From Myxococcales bacterium (lineage in GTDB: Bacteria; Myxococcota; Polyangia; Nannocystales; Nannocystaceae): a stretch of 64,000 bases of DNA. The position numbers and the translations under genes are program-made. The stretch covers positions 6,156 through 70,155 of the forward strand of contig JAEUJW010000054.1 of NCBI GenBank assembly GCA_016793465.1, read 5' to 3'. This document shows positions 1 through 11,177 of this stretch, one piece after another (the first letter of the stretch is position 1; each line of letters starts with the position of its first letter). The notes under the pieces were generated by a model that was not told where the DNA came from, did no database searches, and worked only from the letters and a program-made list of their open reading frames with translations.

Positions 1-11
1 CTGGCCCGGCC

Positions 12-1820
12 GTGTCTGCGCCCCCGGAGCCCGATTCCGGCGGACCCTCGGGGTCCGCGACGCCTCGCGCGGGCGCGGGCGAGGGCCCGGGCGAGCCGCG
101 CGAGTCCCGGATGGCGCGCCTGGCGTTGTGGCTGCCGATCGTCGGCGCGCCGCTCGGGCTGTTGTTCGCGATCCTGGTCAGCCTGGCGATCTCCGGGTGG
201 AAGGTGACGCACTCGGCGATCGTGCAGGTCGAGCGGGTGTGGCGTCCGGGCGAGTCTCTGGCGCTGCGCGTGCACGTGCTCGACGGCGCGGGCGAGGGGA
301 TCCCGGGCGCGACGGTGACGGCGCGGGCGGTCCGCGGCGAGCAGTCGGTCGAGCTCGGCGAGCTGCGCGACGCGACCGGCGGGGGCGCGACCCAGGGCCG
401 CTTCACCGCGCCCGCGTGGCCGGCGGGGCCCGCCGCGCTGGCGCTGACGCTGACGACGCCGACCATGACGTTCGCCGAGACGGTCGATGTCACGCTCGCC
501 GAGCGGCGCGACGAGATCCGCGGCACGCTGACGATCTCGACGTCGGTCAAGAACTGGGCCGACGACACCGAGCCGCAGCCCGAGCGGGTGCGCATCGCCC
601 TGCGCCCGCTCGGGCGGCTGTCGGCCGGCTTCGACAACGTGATGCTGGTGCGCGTGACCGACCCCGATGGGAAGCCGCACGTCGGGCCGATCAAGGTGCG
701 CCTGCTCGACGGCGAGTGGGGGGCGCACCGCGGCGGGGACACGCCGCCGGTGGTCGCCGAGGGGCCGACCGACGCGCAGGGGCTGCTGCGCTTCGAGGGC
801 GCGCTGGCGACCGACGTCGTCCGCTTCGAGGTCGAGGTCGCGGCCCCGCCGTCGCCTGTCCCTGCGGTCATGTCCGAAGAGGCAGGTAAGAAGAGCGTGA
901 AGCCGGGCGAGACGGCGAAGGAGCCGCAGGCCGTCGCGGCGGCCGCCCCGGTCGAGCCGGTCGCGCCGGCGCCGCTCGGTTCGCGGAGGTTTCGCCTGGT
1001 CAGCTTCGCGGGCGCGGTCAAGGTGACGGCCGAGCCGCTGGCGGTCGCGGCCGGGCAACCGCTGGCGATCCACGCGCGCGGGCTGCGGGCGCGCAAGCCG
1101 GTGTACATCGACGTGCACGGGGTCGACGGGGCGTGGATCGACACGCTGGCGCCGGTGCTCCAGAGCGAGCCGCCGCGCGAGTGGTCGACGGCGACGCTGC
1201 GTCCGGGGTTCGTGCAGATCGAGGCCTACCAGTTCACCACCTCGCCGGGCGAGTCGGCGGCGCTGGCCCGCGTGCAGGTGACCGAGGGCGCGCCGGACGG
1301 CGACGCCTCGCTGGCCCCGCTGATCGCCCAGCAGCGCAGGCTGCTCGAGGTCGGGCGGGTCGAGAAGGGCTTCGATCGGACGCTCGAGGCGGCCTGGCTC
1401 GACGCGGTCGAGAAGGCCGAGGTCGCGGCGGCCGACGTGCCGCTGGCGCGGGCGTGGCTGCTGGGCACGCTGCCGATCGAGGTGCTCGGTCCGCCGCCGG
1501 CGCTGAGCACGGCGGTGCGCGAGCAGGACGACCTGGTGGCCCGCAAGCGGGCGTGGGCGCTGGGGCTGAAGTGGTTCCTGCTCGGCGGGGGCGGGCTGTT
1601 CCTCGCGCTGACGCTGGTGGTGGTGGTGGTCAGCCACCGGCGGGCGGCGGGGGCGTTGACGCGGGAGATCCTCGGCGACGGCGCGACCGCGGAGATTGCC
1701 CAGGAGATCGCGCGGGCGCAGCGGGCCGTGCTGCTGCGGGCCGTGGCGCTGGTGGTGACGATGGCGCTGGGCCTGGTGCTGACGGTGGTGGTGCTCGACA
1801 AGCTGCTGTGGCAGGTGTGA
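12..1820 (+). CDS. Membrane-anchored protein with MG/Ig-like extracytoplasmic region
   Basis: I do not recognise a named family. The protein has a Pro/Gly-rich N-terminus, one membrane segment at about residues 36-60, a long central region, then two more membrane segments near residues 520-542 and 572-597. The central part looks like beta-sandwich modules of the alpha-2-macroglobulin/Ig type: it contains WRPGESLALRVHVLDG, G-x-P-G-A-x-V and DPDGKP turns. A Pro/Ala/Val-rich spacer lies around residues 285-320. This suggests a bitopic or polytopic inner-membrane protein with a periplasmic sensor or structural region. The GTG at position 12 is the first start in the window, but the frame is open to the left edge, so the true start may lie outside. 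The next gene follows after 37 bases on the same strand. Function is unknown. Confidence 0.6.
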   Translation: MSAPPEPDSGGPSGSATPRAGAGEGPGEPRESRMARLALWLPIVGAPLGLLFAILVSLAISGWKVTHSAIVQVERVWRPGESLALRVHVLDGAGEGIPGATVTARAVRGEQSVELGELRDATGGGATQGRFTAPAWPAGPAALALTLTTPTMTFAETVDVTLAERRDEIRGTLTISTSVKNWADDTEPQPERVRIALRPLGRLSAGFDNVMLVRVTDPDGKPHVGPIKVRLLDGEWGAHRGGDTPPVVAEGPTDAQGLLRFEGALATDVVRFEVEVAAPPSPVPAVMSEEAGKKSVKPGETAKEPQAVAAAAPVEPVAPAPLGSRRFRLVSFAGAVKVTAEPLAVAAGQPLAIHARGLRARKPVYIDVHGVDGAWIDTLAPVLQSEPPREWSTATLRPGFVQIEAYQFTTSPGESAALARVQVTEGAPDGDASLAPLIAQQRRLLEVGRVEKGFDRTLEAAWLDAVEKAEVAAADVPLARAWLLGTLPIEVLGPPPALSTAVREQDDLVARKRAWALGLKWFLLGGGGLFLALTLVVVVVSHRRAAGALTREILGDGATAEIAQEIARAQRAVLLRAVALVVTMALGLVLTVVVLDKLLWQV

Positions 1821-1857
1821 GCGCGCGCCGGCCGGGTTGTGTTAAGGTCGCGCGGCG

Positions 1858-2835
1858 ATGGTGATGCGGACACCGCGGGCGATGATCATGGCGGCGGGCT
1901 TCGGCACCCGCCTGGGCGAGCTCGGGACCCGGCGACCCAAGCCGATGCTGCCGGTCTGCGGGGCGCCGCTGGTGCGCTGGGCGGTGCTGTGGCTGCGCCG
2001 CCAGGGCGTGCGCGAGATGGTCATCAACCTGCACCACCACGGCGAGCAGATCGAGGCGGAGCTCGGCGACGGCGGCGCGCTCGGGGTAGCGATCGCGTAC
2101 TCGCGCGAGGCGACGATCCTCGGGACCGGCGGCGGGCTGCGGCAGGCCCGCGACCTGCTCGAGGACGGCAGCGGCGGGCCGATCGTGACGATGAACGGCA
2201 AGGTGATCCTCGACCTCGAGCTGGCGCCGGTGCTGGCCGAGCACGCGGCGCGCGGGGCCGAGGCGACGCTGGTGCTGCGCGAGGACCCCGCCGGCAACGT
2301 GCGCGTCGGGGCCGACGGTCGCGTCTCGCACCTGCGCGGGGTGGCCGCGCCGCGCGGCGAGGCGGGCGGACCGCTGTGCATGTTCACGGGGGTGCAGGTG
2401 GTGACGCCGCGGTTTTTGGAGCGCATCCCGGCGAGCGGCGAGCAGTGCGTGATCGGGACGGCGGCGATGGCCGCGCTCGCCGAGGACGGCCCGCTGTACG
2501 GGCACGTGACGCGGTCGTACTGGTGGGAGCACTCGACGGTCGAGCGCTACCTGCAGGGCGTGGCCAACGTGATCGAGGGGCGGGCGCGCCTCGACCATGC
2601 GCCGGGGATGTTGCGTGGGGTGGATCCGTCGGCGGTGATCGACCCGACGGCGCGTGTCGATCCGGCGGTGTGGATCGGGCCGGACGTACGCGTGGGGGCG
2701 GGGGCCGAGGTCGGTCCGCGGGTCCAGCTCGGAGCCGGGGTGATCGTCGACGCGGGCGTGCGCCTGCGCGACGTGGTCGCGTGGGAGGGCGTGCACGTGC
2801 GCGCGGACGCCGAGCACGCCGTGCTCGCGCGGTGA
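1858..2835 (+). CDS. NDP-sugar pyrophosphorylase (mannose-1-phosphate guanylyltransferase-like)
   Basis: This is a nucleotidyltransferase that should couple a sugar 1-phosphate to an NTP, giving an activated sugar for polysaccharide or glycan synthesis in the cytoplasm. The N-terminus carries the family signature: [14 protein letters not shown], then [13 protein letters not shown] with the signature lysine, at about residues 9-40. [13 protein letters not shown] near residue 84 matches the GTA/GTGGAL segment. The last 80 residues show spaced hydrophobic hexapeptides (V-D-P, I-G-P, V-G-A-G), the usual short left-handed beta-helix of GMP/NDP-sugar synthases. The length of 325 aa fits GMPP-like enzymes. 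Starts at 1858, 1864 and 1882 are all possible; only the first residues differ. The sugar and nucleotide cannot be told from sequence, and no sugar pathway gene is adjacent. Confidence 0.8.
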   Translation: MVMRTPRAMIMAAGFGTRLGELGTRRPKPMLPVCGAPLVRWAVLWLRRQGVREMVINLHHHGEQIEAELGDGGALGVAIAYSREATILGTGGGLRQARDLLEDGSGGPIVTMNGKVILDLELAPVLAEHAARGAEATLVLREDPAGNVRVGADGRVSHLRGVAAPRGEAGGPLCMFTGVQVVTPRFLERIPASGEQCVIGTAAMAALAEDGPLYGHVTRSYWWEHSTVERYLQGVANVIEGRARLDHAPGMLRGVDPSAVIDPTARVDPAVWIGPDVRVGAGAEVGPRVQLGAGVIVDAGVRLRDVVAWEGVHVRADAEHAVLAR

Positions 2836-2941
2836 CGCGAGTTATGCGGCGCGCCCCGGCAAACCTTACGCGGCTCCGGGGGCCCGCGAGAGCGCGGTTG
2901 GCGGCGGTCCGCGTCGGCGACCCGCAGTAAAACTCGGGACC

Positions 2942-5789
<2,848 letters not shown>

Positions 5790-5791
<2 letters not shown>

Positions 5792-5985
5792 CCGGCGGCG
5801 GCGGCGGACAGGCGCTGCCAGGTGGTGGCCTGCATGCTCTCGCGGGCCTCCATGCGCGCGAGCCAGGCCGCGAGAGGGGCTGGCCCTCGGCGAACTGCGG
5901 CAGGAACGCGAGGTGCGCGGCCAGCTGGATGTCGGCGAGCGAGAGCTCGCGCCCGGCCACGAACGCTGCTGCTCACCGGCGACGT
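5790..5985 (-). pseudogene. C-terminal remnant of a glutathione S-transferase-like gene
   Basis: Two adjacent minus-strand frames together encode a recognisable GST C-terminal helical domain: FVAGRELSLADIQLAAHL..FLPQFAEGQPL in one frame, then LAAWLARMEARESMQATTWQ in another. The frame changes near 5877. There is no upstream part: a stop codon sits just before the fragment and the 3' end of the next minus-strand gene begins immediately after. The distal end runs into the antisense of acnA. It is therefore a dead tail of a GST, left between two convergent genes. The call rests on similarity to the general GST pattern from memory. Confidence 0.6.
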
Positions 5986-5991
5986 CGGGGG

Positions 5992-7458
5992 TCAGAACTT
6001 GATCTTCAGGTGGCCGGCGATGGTCGCGAGGAAAAGCTTGTACTTGCCGTTCCCGAGGTCGTAGTCCGACGTGGTGACGGTGCGGGGGATGATGCCCTGG
6101 AAGCGGGCGTCGCCGTAGAGGCCGACGCGCTCGGTGATGTCGAAGCCGCCGCCGACGGCGCCGATGATGCGGTGGCCGTCGGGCGAGGCGGTGTCGACGG
6201 TCTTGTCGGGCGAGGCGGGCGACTGGTAGCCGAGGGTGGCGGACAGCAGCACGCGGGTGGTCGGGCGGAAGCGGCCGCTGGCCTCGACCCACACGGTGTC
6301 CTTCCAGTTGCGGGGCAGCACGACCTGCAGCTCGTTGCCGATGCCGAGGGCCTTCTGGACCAGCTGCTCGGACTTGGTGGTCACGTAGAAGGCGTCGACC
6401 TCGGAGTAGCGGACGTACTGCACGAAGCCGTCGACGCGCCACTTGGCGTTGAAGTCGTAGGACAGGCCGAGGGTGATGCGCTTGGGCAGGCGGAACGACA
6501 GCTCGGCGTCGCCCTGGACCAGCGGGTCGAACTTCAGGCCCTGGGCCGCGAGGTCCTGGGTGAAGAACGGGTCGTTCATGTCGATGGCGAACTTGCCGCG
6601 GTACCGCATCTTCGCGCCGTGCTGGTAGACCAGCGCGATCGAGAACTTCTTGGTCGGGTTGACGGTCACGCCGACGTTGAAGCTGGCGCCGTGGGAGAAC
6701 GCCTTCTTGACGGCGATGTCGCGGCCGAAGGTGCCGAGCTCACGCACGTCGGTGGGGGCGTTGGGGCCGAAGTCGTTCTCCTGACCGAGCTTCTCGAGGC
6801 CGGTCTTGAACTCCTGGACGGCGCCGAAGTCCTGCTTCTTGGCCAGCTCGGCGAAGCCGAGCACGTAGCTGACGCCGGCGCCGAGCGAGACGTAGTCGTT
6901 GATGCGGAACGCCGCGCTGGCGGTGATGTGCGAGGCGACGATGAAGGCCTGCTGCAGCTGGAAGGCCTGGGGTCCGTTGCGGTCGAACTTCAGGGGCGCG
7001 CCGTAGGGCACGTAGACGCCGAGGCCGAACACCAGGCGCTTCTTGATCGGCGGCAGCACGATGAAGATGTTGCCGAGCGGGGCGATCGGGGTGGCCTTGG
7101 CGACCGGACCGTAGCCCGACTTGTTCGGGTCGACGTTGTCCATCGAGATCGGGGTCTTGAACTCGAGGGTGTCGGGGGTCTGGTACTGGCCGGTGTAGTT
7201 GCGCTGGTAGCGGATGTCGCCGACGACGAGCATGAGGCCGCCGAAGAACTCGCCGCGCTTCATGTAGGCGAGGTTGGCGGGGTTCCAGTGGATGGCGGCG
7301 CCGTCGCGGGTGGTCGGGCCCGACTGGCCGCTGCCGATCATCGGCGCGTCGAGGCCGGAGGCGCGGGCCAGCGAGGGCGCGGCGAGGGTCGCGGCCGCGA
7401 GGAGCAGGGGGGCGGACGTGGCGAGCGTGGGGCGTGGCATGCGTGGACGGAGGGGCAT
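5992..7458 (-). CDS. FadL/OmpP1/TodX-family outer-membrane channel
   Basis: Predicted beta-barrel of the long-chain fatty acid and hydrocarbon uptake family, 488 aa. A cleavable signal peptide (APLLLAAATLAAPSLARA) is followed by the hallmark N-terminal hatch region: GLDAPMIGSGQSGPTTRDGA, then the WNPANLAY element. The body alternates aromatic and polar residues, and the protein ends KIKF with a terminal phenylalanine, as expected for BAM-assembled barrels. It is the last gene of a minus-strand cluster, 93 bases after the third of three related lipoprotein genes, so it may import or export what those lipoproteins handle. An alternative start at 7440 would shorten the signal peptide by six residues. 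The substrate is unknown; fatty acids, hydrophobic aromatics or a structural role are all possible. Confidence 0.8.
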   Translation of the reverse strand: MPLRPRMPRPTLATSAPLLLAAATLAAPSLARASGLDAPMIGSGQSGPTTRDGAAIHWNPANLAYMKRGEFFGGLMLVVGDIRYQRNYTGQYQTPDTLEFKTPISMDNVDPNKSGYGPVAKATPIAPLGNIFIVLPPIKKRLVFGLGVYVPYGAPLKFDRNGPQAFQLQQAFIVASHITASAAFRINDYVSLGAGVSYVLGFAELAKKQDFGAVQEFKTGLEKLGQENDFGPNAPTDVRELGTFGRDIAVKKAFSHGASFNVGVTVNPTKKFSIALVYQHGAKMRYRGKFAIDMNDPFFTQDLAAQGLKFDPLVQGDAELSFRLPKRITLGLSYDFNAKWRVDGFVQYVRYSEVDAFYVTTKSEQLVQKALGIGNELQVVLPRNWKDTVWVEASGRFRPTTRVLLSATLGYQSPASPDKTVDTASPDGHRIIGAVGGGFDITERVGLYGDARFQGIIPRTVTTSDYDLGNGKYKLFLATIAGHLKIKF

Positions 7459-7551
7459 GGGTGGGGTCGGTAGGGGGCTCGCGGTGGTGCGGGGGCAGGA
7501 GGCCGGCCGCGGTGTCGGTCAGGGGCCCGTCAGGCCATGTGGAGAGGGAGC

Positions 7552-9300
7552 TCAGCGGACGCGGGTGATCTCGAGGTGGATGGAGCTGCGGTCGGGCTTG
7601 TCGCCGACGGCCAGCTGGAACACGTGGCCGGCGTCGTCCGCGACGAACACGACGTCGCCGGGGTCGACCCGGACCTTCTCGTGGCTGTCGTCGCCGTCGC
7701 CGATGTCGGCGGCCGACGAGACCTTGTTCGCCAGGGTCGCGTCGCCGTAGAAGCCGACGTGCTCGTAGGCGTAGGGGCGGACCAGGGCGCCCTCGGCGTC
7801 GGTGCGCAGGTCGCCGGACGTCACGAAGTACAGGTAGTCGGCGCCCAGCGCGTGCGAGCGCACATAATAGAAGTCGGCGTCGCCGGCGGCGTTGTTGTTG
7901 AGCAGCTTGGCGAGGTCGGCGAGGGCGTCGGGGTTGGCGGCGAAGTTGTCGCGGATCGACTGGAAGATGGCGTCCTGGTCGACGGGGATCTGGACGTTCT
8001 TCAATGTGAACTCGACGTCGGCCTCGCCCTCGGGGATCGCGGGGTCGCCGGGCGAGGCGGGGTCGTGCAGGCGCCACTGCGCGACCTCGGCGAGCATGTC
8101 CCAGAAGTACGCGGGCGGCGGCGGCTCGCCGGTGCCGGCGAACGACTCCATGACCAGCCAGCCGTCGCCGTCGATGCAGCTGGTGAAGGCGGTGACGCCG
8201 GTGCCGAGCTCGTACTCGTTGCAGTGGGCGCCGATCGGCGGGGTGACGATGTCCGCGCCGCCGAGGGTGCGCCGGCGGGCCATCTCCATGATCAGGAACT
8301 CGAACTCCCACTCGGGCAGGTCCCAGATGTCCGAGTTGCCCTGGCGGACCGGATCCCTGGAGTCGCCGCCGAGCATGAACGCGGGGTTCTCCTGGATGCG
8401 CACGGTCATCTCGGACAGCTCGAGCACGTCCTTCAGGCCCTCGACCGTCATCGACTTCTCGTCCTTGAAGTCGAAGGCGCGGGCGACCTGGCTGGGGGTG
8501 CTGTTGACGCTGGCGACGCCGCCGGTGGTCAGGTCGACGCCCTTGAACGGGAGGGCGTTGAGGCTGGCGCGGACCTTCATGGTGAAGGCGGGCTCGGCCA
8601 GGCCGGCGGCGGAGATGACGAAGCCGGGGTGGTCGCCCTGGGGGCCGAAGCGGGCCGGCAGGGTCTCGAAGTTGTAGACGAGGTCGCCGAGGGTGATCGG
8701 CAGCGACTTCGGGGTCACGTCCCACAGGCCGTCGGGGTGCTCGGCGTCGACCAGGCCCCTGCGCACCCTGGCGTTGGGGTGCGAGCCGAGCAGGTGGGTG
8801 AGGAACACGTCGGCGACCACGTCGGAGGGCACGGCCGGGTCGGTGACCGCGATCTGCATGATGTTGGCGAGGCACTTGGCCGGCGGGATGCCGACCGCGC
8901 CGGCCAGGCCGATCAGCTTCTCGAGCTTGGTGTCCTCGAGGTTGGCGTTGTCCGGGGTCATCGCCACCAGCTTGCGCATGTTCTGGGCGGCGACCGACAG
9001 CTCCTCGGCCTCGGACGGCGGCAGGTCCTTCAGCTGTTGCAGCACGATCTCGACCGACTGCGTCATGTCGTAGTCGAGCAGCCACAGCTCGTCGAGCGTC
9101 TTGCGCGGGAGCTTCTTCAGGTCGCCGAGGCTCAGCGTCTGCTCGTAGTCGGTGACGTTGAACTCGCGGTAGCGCAGCGTCACGCCCCGGGTCTCGCCGG
9201 CGGACTGCTCGGTCGAGACGTCCAGCGGGGGCTCGGAGATGTCCTCGACGCAACCGGCGAGGGTCAGCGCGCAGACGGCGAGGGTGGGGCGTGTGAGCAT
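7552..9300 (-). CDS. Large lipoprotein, paralogue 3 of a tandem family
   Basis: A 582-aa exported protein with a lipoprotein signal (LTLAGC, lipid cysteine at residue 17). No known family is recognised. It aligns by eye along its whole length with the two genes upstream. Shared landmarks are: a YREF..DYEQTLSLGDLKK segment after the lipobox; LWLLDYDM; an NALPFKGVDLT..VASVNST block; an NPAFMLGG..WDLPEWEFE block; AYFWDMLAEVAQWRLHD; NNNAAGDADFYYVR; and a C-terminal HEKVRVDPGDVVFVADDAG segment. Repeated aromatic and acidic blocks suggest a compact periplasm- or surface-facing protein rather than an enzyme with an obvious active site. It lies 12 bases after the preceding gene and 93 bases before the FadL-type channel. 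A low-G+C codon pair (Tyr-Tyr) occurs at about 7866. Confidence 0.7.
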   Translation of the reverse strand: MLTRPTLAVCALTLAGCVEDISEPPLDVSTEQSAGETRGVTLRYREFNVTDYEQTLSLGDLKKLPRKTLDELWLLDYDMTQSVEIVLQQLKDLPPSEAEELSVAAQNMRKLVAMTPDNANLEDTKLEKLIGLAGAVGIPPAKCLANIMQIAVTDPAVPSDVVADVFLTHLLGSHPNARVRRGLVDAEHPDGLWDVTPKSLPITLGDLVYNFETLPARFGPQGDHPGFVISAAGLAEPAFTMKVRASLNALPFKGVDLTTGGVASVNSTPSQVARAFDFKDEKSMTVEGLKDVLELSEMTVRIQENPAFMLGGDSRDPVRQGNSDIWDLPEWEFEFLIMEMARRRTLGGADIVTPPIGAHCNEYELGTGVTAFTSCIDGDGWLVMESFAGTGEPPPPAYFWDMLAEVAQWRLHDPASPGDPAIPEGEADVEFTLKNVQIPVDQDAIFQSIRDNFAANPDALADLAKLLNNNAAGDADFYYVRSHALGADYLYFVTSGDLRTDAEGALVRPYAYEHVGFYGDATLANKVSSAADIGDGDDSHEKVRVDPGDVVFVADDAGHVFQLAVGDKPDRSSIHLEITRVR

Positions 9301-9312
9301 GGGGCGGTCGGG

Positions 9313-11130
9313 TCAGTGCGTGCGGGTGATGGTCAGCGAGACCTTGTGGCGCTCGGGCTTGTCGTTGACGTCGATGCGGTAGACGTTGCCCTCGTCGTCC
9401 TGGGCGTAGATGGTGTCGCCGGGGTTGATGGCGATCTTCTCGTGGGTCACGTCGCCGTCGACGTTCTCGCGGCTCGAGATCTTGGACTTGCCCTGGGCGT
9501 CGCTGAAGAACCCGACGTTCTTGTAGTCGGCGTACCTGCGCTCGTAGCCGCCGTTGTTGTCGCCCTTGATGTCTTCCTCGGTGATGAAGTAGAGCCAGTC
9601 GCCGCCGGTCTCGTCGACGTAGTAGTAGAAGTCGGCGGCGCCGTCGGTGTTCTCGTTGAGCAGCTCGGCGATGGCGGCCAGGGCGGCGGGGTTCTTCTGG
9701 ATGTTCTCGCGGATCTGGCCCTCGAGCTCGGCGGTCGAGATGCCGGCGGCGACGTCGCGCAGGGTGAAGCCGATGTCGGCCTCGCCCTCGGCGAGGCCCT
9801 CGTCGTGCAGGCGCAGCTGGGCCACCTCGAGCAGCACGTCCCAGAAGTACGACGGCGGGGGCGGGGGCTCGTCGAGCAGCACCGACTCGTCGACGCTGAG
9901 CGAGACCCAGGCGTCGGGCTCCTCGCCGTCGTCGGCCACGCCGTTGTCGCCCATGCACACGTGCACGGCCTCGAACGGCTCCTCGACGTCGCCCTGGGGG
10001 GCGTACACGCTGCAGTGGGGCTCGATGTCGGCGGCGCGGAGGTAGGCGATCTGGGCGATGAGGCGCTCGAACTGCCACAGCGGCAGGTCCCAGACCGGCG
10101 AGTCGCCGAGCGGCATGGGGTCCTGCTGGGTGCCGCTGGCGACGCGCTCGGGGTTCTCGGTGATCTTCATGGTCATCGAGTCGATGACGAGGTCGGGCGC
10201 GAGGCCCTTGATCTCCATCCAGTCGGGGCTGTCGAAGTCGAAGGCCTCGGCGACCTGGCTCGACGTCGAGTTGACGCTGGCGACGGTGACGCTGGTCAGG
10301 TCGACGCCCTTGTAGGGGAGGGCGTTGAGGTTGACGCGCACGGTCATCGAGAAGTCGTCGAGGGCGGCGACGATCGGGCTGGCGGCGCTGATGAAGCCGG
10401 GGTGGGGGGCCTTGCTGGCGTCGGGGAAGGCGGCCGGGCCGAAGGTGGTGGCGAGGTCCTGGAAGTCGGTGACGACGTCCCACAGGCTCACGGGCATGCC
10501 GCCGGGGGTGACCTTGCAGGTGGCGGTCGCGCCGTCCTTGGTGGTGACGGCGGGCTGGCCGTCGGGACAGGTCGAGAACTTGGGGGCGCGGCGCAGCTGG
10601 GCGTTCGGGTGGGTCAGCACGACCTGATCGATGATCGGGTCGACCGTGGACTCGACGCTGATGATGCCGGTGTTGGCCTCGATGCCGATGAGGTCGGACA
10701 GCACGAGCGAGGGCGGCAGGCCGACGGCCTCGCCGATGCCGAGCAGGCCGGCGAGGCTGCTGCCGGTCAGCACGGTGTTGGCCGGCGTCATGTTGAGCAG
10801 CTTCCACATGTTGCGCGCGGCCGGGTCGAGCCCGTAGGCCTCGACCTCGTCGGTCTGGACGAGGATGTTGAGCGCGTTGGTGATGAGCGGCCGGATGTCC
10901 ATGTCGAGCAGCCAGGTCTCGCGCAGGATCTTCTCGGGGAAGCGCTTCTTGATGTCGGCCTTGGTCAGGGTCTGTTCGAAGCCCTTGGCGTCGAACCGGA
11001 GGTAGCGCAGCTCGACGGTGCGGGACTCGTCCTCCGCGATCTGGGAGTCGTCGGGCTCCTCGCCGAGGGTGAGCGCGGGGACGCAGCCGGCGAGCAGGGC
11101 GAGCGGGAGCAGGTGCTTGGCGTGGGACAT
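9313..11130 (-). CDS. Large lipoprotein, paralogue 2 of a tandem family
   Basis: A 605-aa lipoprotein (lipobox LLAGC, lipid cysteine at residue 15). It carries the same series of conserved blocks as its two neighbours: YLRFDAKGFEQTLTKADIKK, ETWLLDMDIRPL, ARNMWKLLNMTPAN, NALPYKGVDLT..VASVNST, WDLPLWQFERLIAQIA, SYFWDVLLEVAQLRLHD, ADFYYYVDETGG and HEKIAINPGDTIYAQDDEGN. The C-terminus ends with a beta-rich KVSLTITRTH, also found as ITRVR or LRIEPL in the paralogues. No catalytic motif or known domain is visible. It is 47 bases downstream of paralogue 1 and 12 bases upstream of paralogue 3, so the three are probably one transcript with the FadL-type gene. Function unknown. Confidence 0.7.
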   Translation of the reverse strand: MSHAKHLLPLALLAGCVPALTLGEEPDDSQIAEDESRTVELRYLRFDAKGFEQTLTKADIKKRFPEKILRETWLLDMDIRPLITNALNILVQTDEVEAYGLDPAARNMWKLLNMTPANTVLTGSSLAGLLGIGEAVGLPPSLVLSDLIGIEANTGIISVESTVDPIIDQVVLTHPNAQLRRAPKFSTCPDGQPAVTTKDGATATCKVTPGGMPVSLWDVVTDFQDLATTFGPAAFPDASKAPHPGFISAASPIVAALDDFSMTVRVNLNALPYKGVDLTSVTVASVNSTSSQVAEAFDFDSPDWMEIKGLAPDLVIDSMTMKITENPERVASGTQQDPMPLGDSPVWDLPLWQFERLIAQIAYLRAADIEPHCSVYAPQGDVEEPFEAVHVCMGDNGVADDGEEPDAWVSLSVDESVLLDEPPPPPSYFWDVLLEVAQLRLHDEGLAEGEADIGFTLRDVAAGISTAELEGQIRENIQKNPAALAAIAELLNENTDGAADFYYYVDETGGDWLYFITEEDIKGDNNGGYERRYADYKNVGFFSDAQGKSKISSRENVDGDVTHEKIAINPGDTIYAQDDEGNVYRIDVNDKPERHKVSLTITRTH

Positions 11131-11177
11131 GGGTCGGGGGCCGTGCGGAGGGGTCGGATCGGGGGGAGCTGGCGGGA

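Noticed and set aside
6740..10807. A 1355-codon minus-strand frame over the lipoprotein cluster
   Set aside because: It is an out-of-frame shadow of the lipoprotein and FadL genes; composition is Arg/Pro-rich without motifs.
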